From contig JAKIML020000043.1 of assembly GCA_022702935.2 (NCBI GenBank), positions 1 to 64,000 of the forward strand: a stretch of 64,000 nucleotides of DNA, written 5' to 3'. The translations under genes were made by a program, and so were the position numbers. The stretch comes from Bacillota bacterium. GTDB taxonomy: Bacteria; Bacillota; Clostridia; DSM-8532. The notes beneath the pieces were generated by a model. It made no database searches. It saw only the letters and a program-made list of their open reading frames with translations, and was not told the DNA's origin. The first letter of the stretch is position 1; each line of letters opens with the position of its first letter. Shown here in pieces: positions 35,522-44,679 of the stretch.

Positions 35522-35761
35522 ATGAGAATAGATAAGTTTCTGAAGGTAAGTCGTATTATTAAAAGACGAACTCTGGCCAATGAGGCCTGCTCCAAAGAAA
35601 AGGTCACCATCAACGGGAAGACGGCCAAGCCGGGAAGTGAGGTCAAGGTGGGGGATGTGGTGGAAATCCGCTTTGGTGAGAATGTTACCCGGTTCAAGGT
35701 GCTTAAGGTCACCGAGCATGTGAGAAAGGAAGAAAGCGTTGAGATGTACGAGCTCCTGTAA
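35522..35761 (+). CDS. rqcP: S4-domain RNA-binding protein RqcP (YabO)
   Basis: The 79-residue product is a single S4 domain (MRIDKFLKVSRIIKRRTLANEACSKEKVTINGK...). In Bacillus the same gene in the same position works with RqcH in ribosome-associated quality control, helping alanine-tail synthesis on stalled 50S subunits. It begins two bases after mazG, with GAAGGGGG in the end of mazG. The stop codon lies inside the loop of a terminator hairpin (35751-35775). Confidence 0.9.
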   Translation: MRIDKFLKVSRIIKRRTLANEACSKEKVTINGKTAKPGSEVKVGDVVEIRFGENVTRFKVLKVTEHVRKEESVEMYELL

Positions 35762-35775
35762 TAAGGAGCTTTTTT
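35751..35775 (+). terminator. Terminator overlapping the rqcP stop
   Basis: AGCTCC (35751-35756) pairs with GGAGCT (35765-35770) and is followed by TTTTT. It splits the housekeeping part (mazG-rqcP) from yabP-yabQ. CATAAAAT at 35780-35787 resembles a sigma-E -10 box (CATACANT) for yabP. Confidence 0.7.
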
Positions 35776-35839
35776 CATGCATAAAATGCATCGGCGGAAC
35801 TTTCGGCCTACCAAAAAGCAGCCATAAGGAGGTGCTGTT

Positions 35840-36130
35840 ATGCCTGAAGAACGTAAGGCTTTTGAACAGCGCACGCAAAATATCATATTAAAAGACAGAA
35901 GACGCCTGATGATATCGGGTGTGAGGCATGTAGAGAGCTTTAATGAGGATTGCATTGTTCTGGATACAGAGCTGGGTATTCTGGTGGTCAGAGGGGTAGG
36001 AATGCACATTAACAAGCTGAATGTGGAGACCTCTGAGCTGGATGTGGAAGGGGAGATCGGCTCCTGTGAATACCTGGACAGCGGGGCACCCCAACGCAAA
36101 GGAGGCTTCTTCTCGGGCCTTTTCAGATAG
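35840..36130 (+). CDS. yabP: Sporulation protein YabP
   Basis: The 96-residue product matches the small YabP family (RRRLMISGVRHVESFNEDCIVLDTELGILVVRGVGMHINKLNVETSELDVEGEI), a beta-rich domain shared with YqfC. In Bacillus, YabP is made under sigma-E in the mother cell and is needed for spore formation. The C-terminal tail (KGGFFSGLFR) is short and hydrophobic. AAGGAGG precedes ATG. yabQ follows 17 bases later. Confidence 0.93.
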   Translation: MPEERKAFEQRTQNIILKDRRRLMISGVRHVESFNEDCIVLDTELGILVVRGVGMHINKLNVETSELDVEGEIGSCEYLDSGAPQRKGGFFSGLFR

Positions 36131-36147
36131 AGAGGCGGCTATAGACG

Positions 36148-36624
36148 ATGCATGACGGAGTAATGTATGAATTAACGGTTTTCGGCGGGGCAGGTGCAGC
36201 GGGTGTGCTGCTTGCTTTCCTGTATGATTTATTTCGGTTAAAACGCAGGATAATGAAAACCACACCCATGATGACCCACGTGGAGGATGTCCTGTACTGG
36301 ATCTGTTCGGCCATTATTCTGTTCCTATCCTCCTATATCCTCAGCAGCGGCGAAACACGCCTCTATTTCTATTTAGGCGCATTCACAGGGGGGCTTCTTT
36401 ATTTGGGCCTTTTCAGCAAGCCCATCCTATGGCTTCTATCCCTCCTGATTAAGATTATTGTCTGGCCCTTTCGGGAGATTATCAAATTCTTAAAGCCCAT
36501 TCTTCATGTCTTTTTGCTGCTGGTAAAAAGGTTGCTGGGTAAGGTGAAAAACCGTGCCGCCATCGAGGGCTATCGCGCCAGAGTGGGCTTTTATCGGATA
36601 CGCAATGCCTTTACCAAGAAATAG
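36148..36624 (+). CDS. yabQ: Spore cortex biosynthesis membrane protein YabQ
   Basis: The 158-residue product has four predicted helices (about residues 8-28, 48-68, 75-92 and 95-115) with the family motif LLAFLYDLFRLKRR..K..PMMTHVEDVLYWI, and a basic C-terminal tail. YabQ localises to the forespore outer membrane and is needed for the cortex. The start is ATG 36148 (GAGGCGG upstream); ATG 36163 with GGAG is the alternative. Confidence 0.92.
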   Translation: MHDGVMYELTVFGGAGAAGVLLAFLYDLFRLKRRIMKTTPMMTHVEDVLYWICSAIILFLSSYILSSGETRLYFYLGAFTGGLLYLGLFSKPILWLLSLLIKIIVWPFREIIKFLKPILHVFLLLVKRLLGKVKNRAAIEGYRARVGFYRIRNAFTKK

Positions 36625-36699
36625 GATGTTTTGGCCTCGTCAGGGCAGTTTTAACCTCAGAAATCATTAAAATGTCTGAAGTATAGGACTAAAGACTCT

Positions 36700-36727
36700 T
36701 TTACACGAATTGGCAATATGTTATAAT
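36700..36727 (+). promoter_or_regulatory. Sigma-A promoter of divIC
   Basis: TTTACA (36700-36705) and TATAAT (36722-36727) are 16 bases apart. The start near 36734 excludes the longer divIC frame from 36710. Confidence 0.75.
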
Positions 36728-36772
36728 AGTAACCACCATAGATTTTTTTACTTAAGAAAAAGGGTGAATGAG

Positions 36773-37057
36773 ATGTCGGGACAGAAGACGAAAAAAGGCT
36801 GGTGGGTCGGACCGCTGGTAATATTCATGATGGTCTATGCGGCCTTTACCTTTTACTCACAGTCGGAAGATCTGTATCTCATTAATTTGCAAATCAAACA
36901 GCTTGAGCAGAAAATCGCCAGAGAAGAAGCCATTAAAGCGGAGCTTCTGAAGGAAAAGGATGAACTGGCCAGCGACGAGAGCATAGAGAAGATAGCCCGT
37001 GAGAAGCTGGGCATGGTCAAGGATGGCGAGAAGGTTTTTGTGGATACCAATAAATAG
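36773..37057 (+). CDS. divIC: Septum formation initiator DivIC/FtsB-like
   Basis: The 94-residue product has a basic cytoplasmic N-terminus, one helix (WVGPLVIFMMVYAAFTFY), an extracellular coiled coil (LQIKQLEQKIAREEAIKAELLKEKDEL) and a C-terminal domain IEKIAREKLGMVKDGEKVFVD. This is the DivIC/FtsB plan. It joins DivIB and FtsL in the divisome. The start follows AAGGGTGA and lies after the promoter above. Confidence 0.92.
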   Translation: MSGQKTKKGWWVGPLVIFMMVYAAFTFYSQSEDLYLINLQIKQLEQKIAREEAIKAELLKEKDELASDESIEKIAREKLGMVKDGEKVFVDTNK

Positions 37058-37071
37058 AGCTTGAAAAATGT

Positions 37072-37101
37072 AAGAACCTGCATAGAAGCAGGTTCTTTTT
37101 G
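37072..37101 (+). terminator. Terminator between divIC and ldh
   Basis: AAGAACCTGC (37072-37081) pairs perfectly with GCAGGTTCTT (37088-37097), then TTT. It lies between convergent genes. Confidence 0.85.
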
Positions 37102-37117
37102 TTTCTTATGGATGTTT

Positions 37118-38074
37118 TCAGAGTTTAAGCTGCCTGATAACCCCTTTCAGGGTGTCGGCCGATTTTTTCAGGAGGCTGTGCTCCTCGGGGGTAATGGGCA
37201 CCTCAATGACTTTGTTAACGCCATTTCTGTCTACCAGGGTGGGGACGCTTATGGCCACATCCTCCAGACCATAGGCCCCCTGCATGATGCTGGAGACGGT
37301 GAGGATGGAGTGTTCATCCCTCATAATGGCCTCGCTGATCCTTTGGACAGCCAGGGCCACGGCAAAATAGGTAGCGCCCTTGGCCTTAATGATCTCGTAG
37401 GCCGAGTTCTTGACCTGGTTGAAGATCTCATTCATCTCGGCATTGTCCGAACATTTGTGGCAGCTTTTGCAATAAGCGTCCATGGGCATTCCGGCAATGG
37501 AGGTCAGGCTCCATGCCGGCAGCTCGGTATCCCCGTGTTCGCCTAAAATATAGCCATGGACGTTTCGGGTATCCACACCCACATGCTCACCAATGAGGTA
37601 ACGGAAGCGTGCGGTATCCAGGACGGTTCCTGAGCCCAGGACACGGGACACCGGGAACCCGGAAAGCTTCCAGGTCACATAGGTAAGAATGTCCACAGGA
37701 TTGGTGACCACCAGCAAAAGAGCATCCTCGGGCTGATTGAATTTTATGACTTCAGATACAATGGACTTGAAGACCTCGGTATTTTTGTGGACCAGATCAA
37801 TCCGGGTTTCGCCTTCCTTTTGGTTGGCGCCTGCGGTAATGATGATGAGATCTGAGTCCTTACTGTCCTTATAGGTTCCCTGATAGATTCTGACGGGTTT
37901 TGCAAAGGGAAGGCCGTGATTGAGATCCATGGCCTCACCTTTGGCCTTGGTTTCGTTAATATCAATGAGCACCAGTTCCGAAAACAGACCACTCAGCATG
38001 AGGGTATAGGCTGTGGTAGAGCCTACATACCCGGCACCGATGACTGTAACCTTGTGAATATCCTTCTTAATCAT
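37118..38074 (-). CDS. ldh: L-lactate dehydrogenase
   Basis: The 318-residue product has the Rossmann motif GAGYVGSTTAYTLM, the NAD-binding Asp in LIDINETKAKGEAMDL, the mobile loop with catalytic Arg (QKEGETRIDLV), DTARFRYLIGE and the His-containing GEHGDTELPAWS. The Arg/His/Asp set and substrate Arg (TARFR) indicate LDH rather than malate dehydrogenase. It reduces pyruvate to lactate with NADH, as expected in fermentation. AGGGGTGAT precedes ATG. A TACGG-N7-CCGTA inverted repeat lies upstream at 38104-38120 and may be an operator. Confidence 0.93.
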   Translation of the reverse strand: MIKKDIHKVTVIGAGYVGSTTAYTLMLSGLFSELVLIDINETKAKGEAMDLNHGLPFAKPVRIYQGTYKDSKDSDLIIITAGANQKEGETRIDLVHKNTEVFKSIVSEVIKFNQPEDALLLVVTNPVDILTYVTWKLSGFPVSRVLGSGTVLDTARFRYLIGEHVGVDTRNVHGYILGEHGDTELPAWSLTSIAGMPMDAYCKSCHKCSDNAEMNEIFNQVKNSAYEIIKAKGATYFAVALAVQRISEAIMRDEHSILTVSSIMQGAYGLEDVAISVPTLVDRNGVNKVIEVPITPEEHSLLKKSADTLKGVIRQLKL

Positions 38075-38103
38075 AACAAATCACCCCTTTGGGCTTCAGT
38101 CTA

Positions 38104-38120
38104 TACGGCATATATCCGTA
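38104..38120. promoter_or_regulatory. Inverted repeat upstream of ldh
   Basis: TACGG (38104-38108) and CCGTA (38116-38120) flank seven A/T-rich bases, 30 bases before the ldh start. It does not match the Rex or cre consensus that I know. Confidence 0.3.
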
Positions 38121-38186
38121 TTTATGAATTACCACAAAGGGGTGAAAGTAAACATATTTCCTTAAAAGGATAAAAAAGGATAAAAT

Positions 38187-39872
38187 TTAACCCTTATTGG
38201 CGATCTTAGCCCAGGTATCCTTCAGACCCACGGTCTTGTTAAACACCGGTGCGTTGGGTTTAGAGTCCTTATTGTCCACGCAGAAATAGCCCATACGCAG
38301 GAACTGGAACCGATCTCCTGGCTGTGCATTGGCCAGGGCGGGCTCAAGCTTGCAGTTCTTCAATACGATGAGGGAATTGGGATTTAAGTTGTCCTTGTAG
38401 TCCCCTCCCTCGGGATAATCCTCAGGATCTTCTTTGTTAAATAGCATGTCGTAGAGGCGAACTTCGGCTTCGATAGCATGTCTTGCCGAAACCCAGTGAA
38501 TGGTACCCTTAACCTTGCGGCCGTCCGGGGATTCTCCGCCACGGGAAGCCGGATCATAGGTGGCCTTCACCAATGTCACCTTTCCGTTCTCATCGGTCTC
38601 ATAGCCTGTGCATTTGATAAAGTAGGCATTCTTCAGGCGAACCTCGCCATCGGGCTTTAAGCGGAAGTATTTGGGCGGAGGATCAATCATGAAGTCGTCC
38701 TGCTCGATATAAATCTCCTTGCAGAAGGGCACCTTCCGCGTACCTCTGTCGGGCTGCTCGGGGTTGTTCTCCACATCAAATTCCTCAACCAGATCCTCAG
38801 GATAGTTTTCGATAACCACCTTCAGTGGATTTAGCACGCCCATGACACGATCGGCTGTTTTGTTCAGCGTCTCACGCACGCAGTGCTCCAAAAGCCCCCA
38901 ATCGGCGATGCTATTGGTCTTGGAAACCCCGATAAGATCGATAAAGTTGCGGATGGATTCGGCAGGGAAGCCTCTGCGCCTTAATCCGCACAGGGTGGGC
39001 ATTCTGGGGTCATCCCAACCCGAGACATAATTCTTCTCCACCAGCTCACGGAGCTTGCGCTTGCTCATGACGGTGTAGTTAATGTTCAGACGGGCAAATT
39101 CGTACTGACGGGGCGGATTCTTAATGTCCAGATTCTCCAGCACCCAATCATAGAGGGGACGATGATCCACATACTCAATGGAGCACAAAGAATGGGTGAT
39201 TCCCTCAATGGCGTCCTGCAGAGGATGGGCAAAGTCGTACATGGGATAGATGCACCACTTGTCCCCTGTACGATGGTGATGCTCCTTCTTAATACGATAG
39301 ATAACAGGGTCCCGCATATTGATATTGGGGGAGGCCATGTCAATCTTTGCTCTTAAAACCTTTTCCCCGCTTTCGAACTCGCCGGCGCGCATTCTCATAA
39401 ACAGGTCCAGGTTTTCCTCAATGCTGCGGTTTCTCCAGGGGCTCTCCTTACCGGGCTCGGTCAGGGTGCCGCGGTATTCCCGGATCTGATCCACATCAAG
39501 ATCGTCAACATAGGCTAAGCCCTTTTTGATGAGCTTGATGGCATATTCAAAGATTTGCTCGCTGTAATCGGAACCATAGAAAAGGCGATCCTCGAAATCA
39601 AAGCCCATCCAGCGGATGTCCTCTATGATGGCATCCACATACTCCACATCTTCCTTGGTGGGATTGGTGTCATCAAAGCGAAGATTGCACTTGCCGCCGT
39701 ATTTTTGGGCAATTCCAAAGTCGATAACCATGGCCTTGGTATGGCCTATATGCAGATAGCCGTTGGGTTCGGGTGGGAAACGTGTACGAATTTCTTTGAC
39801 CCGGCCGCTTTCCAGATCGGCTTCGACAATTTCTTCAATAAAATTCTTCTGCCGAATTTCCATTTCTTCCAT
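38187..39872 (-). CDS. glnS: Glutaminyl-tRNA synthetase
   Basis: The 561-residue product is class I, with HIGH motif [11 protein letters not shown] and KMSKS-type VMSKRKL. GlnRS-specific segments include [22 protein letters not shown] and the anticodon-binding beta-barrel C-terminus ([30 protein letters not shown]). Length equals the E. coli enzyme. It charges tRNA-Gln directly. GAAGGTG lies before ATG, and a good promoter is present at 39941-39969. Confidence 0.95.
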   Translation of the reverse strand: MEEMEIRQKNFIEEIVEADLESGRVKEIRTRFPPEPNGYLHIGHTKAMVIDFGIAQKYGGKCNLRFDDTNPTKEDVEYVDAIIEDIRWMGFDFEDRLFYGSDYSEQIFEYAIKLIKKGLAYVDDLDVDQIREYRGTLTEPGKESPWRNRSIEENLDLFMRMRAGEFESGEKVLRAKIDMASPNINMRDPVIYRIKKEHHHRTGDKWCIYPMYDFAHPLQDAIEGITHSLCSIEYVDHRPLYDWVLENLDIKNPPRQYEFARLNINYTVMSKRKLRELVEKNYVSGWDDPRMPTLCGLRRRGFPAESIRNFIDLIGVSKTNSIADWGLLEHCVRETLNKTADRVMGVLNPLKVVIENYPEDLVEEFDVENNPEQPDRGTRKVPFCKEIYIEQDDFMIDPPPKYFRLKPDGEVRLKNAYFIKCTGYETDENGKVTLVKATYDPASRGGESPDGRKVKGTIHWVSARHAIEAEVRLYDMLFNKEDPEDYPEGGDYKDNLNPNSLIVLKNCKLEPALANAQPGDRFQFLRMGYFCVDNKDSKPNAPVFNKTVGLKDTWAKIANKG

Positions 39873-39940
39873 ATTGTTAACACACCTTCTAATTGAATTT
39901 TGTGTACATTAAAGGTTTCTCATAAGCCATTATTATGGTT

Positions 39941-39969
39941 ATTATAAGCCAACCAACGCCCAAAGTAAA
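39941..39969 (-). promoter_or_regulatory. Sigma-A promoter of glnS
   Basis: On the minus strand TTTACT (39964-39969) and TATAAT (39941-39946) are 17 bases apart, 70 bases before the glnS start. Confidence 0.75.
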
Positions 39970-40050
39970 CATGCACCTTTTTCAAAGTAACAGGGACTCA
40001 TTGCTATGATTTATCGTCATTATCAACACTGTCACCGGTGCTCTTAATAC

Positions 40051-40836
40051 TTATTGAAGGTCTACTTCGGACATCTTGTGCAATTCCTGGACACCAATAT
40101 TGCTCTGGTTTATGACCATATTGCCGTTCTCATCCTTTATTCTTTCGGTATAGTCTCCGGTAAGATAATTGTAGGAGAATTCATCAGCATCCTCCATGGT
40201 GGTGTCGCCGGTAAAGTAATTGCCTTCAGTATAACCAATTAAGTACCATTCATCATCAATGAACCTGAAGACATACCTATAATACCAGCGATAATTGCTG
40301 CCGCCGTAATAAGCGAGGGTCAGATCCCCATTTTCGATAGTGATGCCGTCATAAGGGTCGCCCCAGACACCGCCGCTATTGGCATTGCGGATTTCGGTCT
40401 TTATGGACAGGTCGAAACCATTATTGCCGTTATTGAAGGCTATCAGCATGGCCCTTCTGTAGAACTCAAAATCGTACTCATCGACCTCGGGTTCATTTTT
40501 CTCAATCACAATCACCGCATCATCCCTGCCGTCACCGTTTAAGTCACCCTTAATCACCTGAGGTTTATCATCATAGGGCGACACAAAGATATGCCATCCG
40601 GCAGGGACCAGTAAATCAATATCTGCTTCAGAAGGCTGCGCTTCGGGTGTTGCTTCAGGCGCATTCGGGGTTGAGGCAGAGGGGGTGGCCGTCGGCGTTT
40701 CGTCATCAGGTGTTGAAGTAACCACCGGTTCATCGGAAACAGGAGTTGAGGTGTTTCCCGATGCAGGTTCTGTTCTGCTGCAACCAGTCATAAGCATGGC
40801 GATAACCATGAAAACGAGCAATAACTTTTTATTCAT
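40051..40836 (-). CDS. Lipoprotein with an FG-GAP/VCBS-like calcium loop
   Basis: The 261-residue product has a lipobox MTGC (Cys19), a Thr/Pro/Ser linker of about 60 residues (TSTPVSDEPVVTSTPDDETP...) and a C-terminal beta-rich domain with KGDLNGDGRDDAVIVIEKNE, an integrin-like Asp-rich loop. The linker should let the domain reach through the wall. The start is ATG 40836; TTG 40848 is upstream of it. No partner gene is obvious. Two other lipoproteins in the window (46077 and 47016) show the same idea. Confidence 0.75.
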   Translation of the reverse strand: MNKKLLLVFMVIAMLMTGCSRTEPASGNTSTPVSDEPVVTSTPDDETPTATPSASTPNAPEATPEAQPSEADIDLLVPAGWHIFVSPYDDKPQVIKGDLNGDGRDDAVIVIEKNEPEVDEYDFEFYRRAMLIAFNNGNNGFDLSIKTEIRNANSGGVWGDPYDGITIENGDLTLAYYGGSNYRWYYRYVFRFIDDEWYLIGYTEGNYFTGDTTMEDADEFSYNYLTGDYTERIKDENGNMVINQSNIGVQELHKMSEVDLQ

Positions 40837-40915
40837 ATTCAAACCCAACCTTTACTTTATAGACTGTCCAATGATAGACACTACAACTACCAATATACAC
40901 TATTCAAGGACTAAG

Positions 40916-41692
40916 TTAAATTGTCCGGTCATCCAGCACCCTCAACGGAGATTTCTTTTTTGATAATGACAAAGCCAGCTTGGGGCAATGATGAATGCAA
41001 CGATAACAGTTTTCGCACTTTTCTTTTGTGAAGCCCGGATAGTTCTCCTGATCCTGTACCAGAGCCCCGGCAGGACAGTTCTTGATACACTGCCCACATT
41101 TTATGCATTTGTTTTTATGAAGGTAAATCCTGAACTTCAGATGCTTTCCCATAAACTTGTTGGGATAGTTCAGAATACTATAGAGCTTGAACCGAGGAAT
41201 CCTTGCCTTAATGGCATTGAATTTAAATGTATTGATAAAGCTTGAACACGCTTTGGCCACTTTTTCGTCCAGCTTCTTTTCATGGGTAAACAGGAAGTTC
41301 CATTGAGGGAACAAAAGTGTCCCGTCGGTTGCAGCACAGCGGAAAGACTGGCTCTGCACGGGGATGATGTTCTTAAGAATGCACATCTTTGCAAAGATTC
41401 TCAGCGCATTGGCAGAATAAAGCCCACAGGTGGAAAAAAGCAATGCTGGAAGAGGCTTTTCAAGCCTTTCAAGACCCTTCATGAACGCTTCCATTCTGGG
41501 AGACGGACTGGCATGAATGGTTGGGAAGCCTATAATCATTCCGTCATATTGGTTGAAGTCAAGGCAGGCGGGGAGCGCCTCCACCGAGAAAATATCTGTG
41601 TTAAAATGTGGAGAGAGTTCATTCAGAGCTTTCTCGGCAACCATTTTGGTATTACATACACCGGAATGGTAGAGAATGATGATTCGCTTCAT
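40916..41692 (-). CDS. EFR1-type flavodoxin-ferredoxin fusion protein
   Basis: The 258-residue product has a flavodoxin-like N-terminal domain (IILYHSGVCNTKMVAEKAL, MIIGFPTIHASPS, ALLFSTCGLYSANALR). A ferredoxin domain with two 4Fe-4S motifs follows (CIKCGQCIKNCPAGA and CENCYRCIHHCPKLA, about residues 195-235). Such EFR1 family proteins are common in Clostridia and are thought to move electrons, but their partners are not known. An AGGA-containing site precedes ATG. It sits alone on the minus strand, and a nucleotidyltransferase gene is 35 bases upstream. Confidence 0.88.
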   Translation of the reverse strand: MKRIIILYHSGVCNTKMVAEKALNELSPHFNTDIFSVEALPACLDFNQYDGMIIGFPTIHASPSPRMEAFMKGLERLEKPLPALLFSTCGLYSANALRIFAKMCILKNIIPVQSQSFRCAATDGTLLFPQWNFLFTHEKKLDEKVAKACSSFINTFKFNAIKARIPRFKLYSILNYPNKFMGKHLKFRIYLHKNKCIKCGQCIKNCPAGALVQDQENYPGFTKEKCENCYRCIHHCPKLALSLSKKKSPLRVLDDRTI

Positions 41693-41727
41693 ACCCAGTC
41701 CTTTCTAGGCCAAAATAAAAAACAGGT

Positions 41728-42528
41728 TCAGGACGATCTGGATGAAATGGTGACCGTCTTTTGAAGAGCATACCGAGGGCCAGCCAGACTATGTATTTCC
41801 TCAAGCATGGTGCTGGCAAAGTCAATCATCAGCTCAGTATTCCATTGACTGTCATGGGCCTTGTTTTGATAGAAAAGAACAGCAGTTTTTAGGAGCTCGG
41901 CATATTTTTGAGGAAAATGTTTGATGCCCCAAAGTCCGCCCTCCAGCTTGGATGAGATGACACGGCTTCTTAAATAATACAGGACCCGGCACAGATTAAG
42001 GATGCAATAAACCGGGTTGTCAATGATGTCTTCCCTTGTATTTTGAATATCTCTGAGGATTGAGTCAATATAATACTGCTCCGGAAGATCGGTAAACATG
42101 TCGGCTATGGCTTCTCCCGTCAAGCATTGCCCCCTGTGTCTGATGATGAACATATGGGCTGCCAAGTCATAATCCGTACCCTTATCGCAAACATAGGTCC
42201 TATCCTTTGCATAGGCCTCACGAAATGCCTCGGAATAGTGAAGTTCAAAGGGGGTGGGGTATTGGAAGCATTGTGCATACTTCTTCAGGATGACGCTCAT
42301 TTCAATCCCTTTTTTGGGGGACTCCCTCAGGGCTAGGATCTCATCCACAAGAGCGCGTTTTGCGGCAGCATCAAGAGGATGGTTTACAACCACCAGGAAA
42401 TCGATATCGCTCTGTTCGGTATAACAACCCATGGCCAGAGAGCCATGCAGGTAAATACCCGACAGGTTCTCTTTAAGAATGTTTGAATATTGCTTTACGA
42501 GTACATCCAGTATTTTATATGGATCCAT
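41728..42528 (-). CDS. Aminoglycoside nucleotidyltransferase-like protein (AadA/DUF4111)
   Basis: The 266-residue product starts with a polymerase-beta fold site, GIYLHGSLAMGCYTEQSDIDFLVVV, with the GS and DxD residues that bind Mg-ATP. It continues with the alpha-helical DUF4111 domain (CILNLCRVLYYLRSR..SSKLEGGLWGIKHFP) found in ANT(3'')/ANT(9) enzymes. Those adenylylate spectinomycin or streptomycin. Family members with no resistance activity are common on chromosomes, so the substrate is uncertain. GAGGTAAT precedes ATG. No mobile element is nearby. Confidence 0.82.
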   Translation of the reverse strand: MDPYKILDVLVKQYSNILKENLSGIYLHGSLAMGCYTEQSDIDFLVVVNHPLDAAAKRALVDEILALRESPKKGIEMSVILKKYAQCFQYPTPFELHYSEAFREAYAKDRTYVCDKGTDYDLAAHMFIIRHRGQCLTGEAIADMFTDLPEQYYIDSILRDIQNTREDIIDNPVYCILNLCRVLYYLRSRVISSKLEGGLWGIKHFPQKYAELLKTAVLFYQNKAHDSQWNTELMIDFASTMLEEIHSLAGPRYALQKTVTISSRSS

Positions 42529-42577
42529 AATATTACCTCACTGACAGCGCCGCAGCCTGTTTTTTAATTAAACACTT

Positions 42578-43171
42578 CTATCTCCCTGTAGTATGGTTTT
42601 GACCTGATTTGGGTTTAAAAATATCTTGGTATACATATTTGAAGAAGTCTTTCATAATCAGGATATCCTGCTTTACATTCATCTTAAGCACTGGAGGATG
42701 TTTCAGTGCATAGGGAATAAAAAAGAATACAACGAACAATATACCGCTGGTTGTAAGAAAAACATCCTTCAGATCAAAGATAAAAAGACCTTTAAGCCTG
42801 ATATAGTCAAGGCTGCCAGGCCAGAAGACAATATCTATCAGCTTGCACCATGCACCTGCCATAAAAAATATATAGGATTGAGTAACAATGGCGTTTACGC
42901 GATATTTGCTTTTTCCATACTTATAGATATAAGCCGCCAGAATAATCGCAAGAATGCTTAAGATAAAATGCGGAAGATAACCAATTCCAAAGTCAAACAG
43001 CGAATTAAACCAGGAGAGCTTTGTATTAAAAACAGGGGAGAAGCTCACAAATTCTCCGATTATATTGAATCGGCTTTCAAAGAACCATTGATATATGATA
43101 ATTTTAATCATCTGGTCAATGAATACGAACAAGATGACTGCCAAGGCTGGGGTGATGCTTCTCCGTCTCAT
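42578..43171 (-). CDS. Divergent signal peptidase II-like membrane protein
   Basis: The 197-residue product has four helices and retains LspA landmarks: IDQMIKIII in the first helix, FSPVFNTKLSWFN near the NxG region, then GAWCKLIDIVFWPGSLDYI and FDLKDVFLTTSGILFV, where the Asp of SLDYI and LKDV sit where the two catalytic aspartates of lipoprotein signal peptidase lie. The usual Asn-Asp-Arg around the first site is altered (KLIDI), and a basic tail of about 45 residues is added. The start at 43171 has AAGGAGGG nine bases upstream. It may be an accessory lipoprotein signal peptidase or an inactive relative. Confidence 0.7.
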   Translation of the reverse strand: MRRRSITPALAVILFVFIDQMIKIIIYQWFFESRFNIIGEFVSFSPVFNTKLSWFNSLFDFGIGYLPHFILSILAIILAAYIYKYGKSKYRVNAIVTQSYIFFMAGAWCKLIDIVFWPGSLDYIRLKGLFIFDLKDVFLTTSGILFVVFFFIPYALKHPPVLKMNVKQDILIMKDFFKYVYQDIFKPKSGQNHTTGR

Positions 43172-43245
43172 GAAATCAACCCTCCTTAAATTTAGTAATC
43201 TTCGACAGTATTCATGTGCATCGTCCAACAAGCCTGGTAGACGGC

Positions 43246-43983
43246 TTAATCCTTTATAGCTTTTATGATGATGCACGAGGTCTTGTGGAATTCATCGGCC
43301 AGCTCAGGACGTTTTTCCAAAGCATCCTGGCTGGGTAGGGGCTCGACCACCTTTTCAATCCTGAACCCTGTTGAAATAAGGGTATTGAGTATCTCGGACA
43401 GGGGACGGTGATACTTTTCAACACCGTCGATAAACCAGTAAACATGCCTTTCACCACTGACCATGTAATCAGCAAGGTTATAGTAGAGCCTATTGCCGGC
43501 ATCATCCTTTGTCCAGACAGGTCCGAACTTCGGGGCAGTGGTTATGGGATGCTCCTGGGAGAACAACAATATCCCGCCTGGATTCAGCTTTTCATAGATA
43601 ATCTTCACCAAATGCGCAAAGTCCTTAACATAATGAATAGCCAGTGAGCTGAAGATTAAGTCAAAGGTATGAGAAAGCTTAGGGATATCCATCATGTCCA
43701 TGACGCTGTACTCAATGGCCGAACCGGCATTTTCTTTTTTTGCCACATCAATCATCTTGCTTGAAATATCTACACCTACAACATGGGCGGCTCCCCGTTT
43801 CATAAAATCTGTGCAGTTGCTTCCAAAGCCACAACCCAGGTCAAGAACCTTTAGACCGGATAGATCCGGGAGCAGTGCTTTAATGGCCGGTTGCTCAACC
43901 AGATTATTGTAGTTGTAGGCTTTATCCCTCAGCGCTTTATACTTCTCAAAAAACTCACTGTTGTCAAATAGATTCTGGCTCAT
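43246..43983 (-). CDS. Class I SAM-dependent methyltransferase
   Basis: The 245-residue product has the SAM site VLDLGCGFGSNCTDF (motif I), GVDISSKMI (motif II), FDLIFSSLAIHYV (motif IV-like) and LNPGGILLFSQEHP. The plan is of the Methyltransf_11 small-molecule group. GGGAGG lies before ATG. The substrate cannot be told; free-standing members act on quinones, drugs or other small molecules. Confidence 0.88.
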   Translation of the reverse strand: MSQNLFDNSEFFEKYKALRDKAYNYNNLVEQPAIKALLPDLSGLKVLDLGCGFGSNCTDFMKRGAAHVVGVDISSKMIDVAKKENAGSAIEYSVMDMMDIPKLSHTFDLIFSSLAIHYVKDFAHLVKIIYEKLNPGGILLFSQEHPITTAPKFGPVWTKDDAGNRLYYNLADYMVSGERHVYWFIDGVEKYHRPLSEILNTLISTGFRIEKVVEPLPSQDALEKRPELADEFHKTSCIIIKAIKD

Positions 43984-44078
43984 TTAAACCTCCCATTATG
44001 CGGAACTCTATTGAGCATCTCCGTCAAAGGGCATGATTCTGGCCCATGCAGGGTTCAATTTCAAAAAAGCATAATTGC

Positions 44079-44591
44079 TTATCTGACATGCTTCTCCCAG
44101 TAGATATACTCATGGTCCCTTCGTGTTTCGGTCATGCCGCACCGGGTCAAAACTTTTATGGAGCCGACATTATCCAGCAGACACTCTGCAAGGATAGTCT
44201 TCACACCTTGCTGCTGAGAGGCCCAATCCATTAATCCGCGTGCAGCTTCAAGGCCATAACCCTTCTTTTGCTCATCATCAACCAGGCCAAAGCCAATTTC
44301 GATTTTACCGTCATCATCGGGTTTACCCTTAAAGCCTGCATCGCCAATGATCTGCATCCCGTCTTTCTTTATAACCATCCATATGTCGAACCCGCTGATA
44401 TCCTCATCGCTTTTGATAAGGTCCTTAAGAAACCATAAAATATCAAGGGTATCCTGACGCGGCCATTTTTCATGGAGTTGCAGCCCCAGTTTGGTGACTT
44501 CATCTGTATTGTTTTCGATTAACGTATGCATCATTTTGTGGGTCATGGGCATGAGGATTAATCGCTCAGTTTCAATATTCGATACGCTCAA
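44079..44591 (-). CDS. GNAT acetyltransferase, RimJ/RimL-like
   Basis: The 170-residue product has the typical start TERLILMPMTHKM, the acetyl-CoA loop EKKGYGLEAARGL-like sequence (DEQKKGYGLEAARGLMDWA), and the C-terminal LDNVGSIKVLTRCGMTE of the RimJ/RimL/ribosomal-protein N-acetyltransferase branch. It starts with TTG, seven bases after AAGGAG. The substrate may be a protein N-terminus or a small amine. Confidence 0.85.
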   Translation of the reverse strand: MSVSNIETERLILMPMTHKMMHTLIENNTDEVTKLGLQLHEKWPRQDTLDILWFLKDLIKSDEDISGFDIWMVIKKDGMQIIGDAGFKGKPDDDGKIEIGFGLVDDEQKKGYGLEAARGLMDWASQQQGVKTILAECLLDNVGSIKVLTRCGMTETRRDHEYIYWEKHVR

Positions 44592-44679
44592 ATTAACACT
44601 CCTTCATTTTATTAAGTCTCTGACAGTAAAGAGGAAACTCAGGGGGTATGTCCTGAACCTCATGATGGAAGAACGATTT

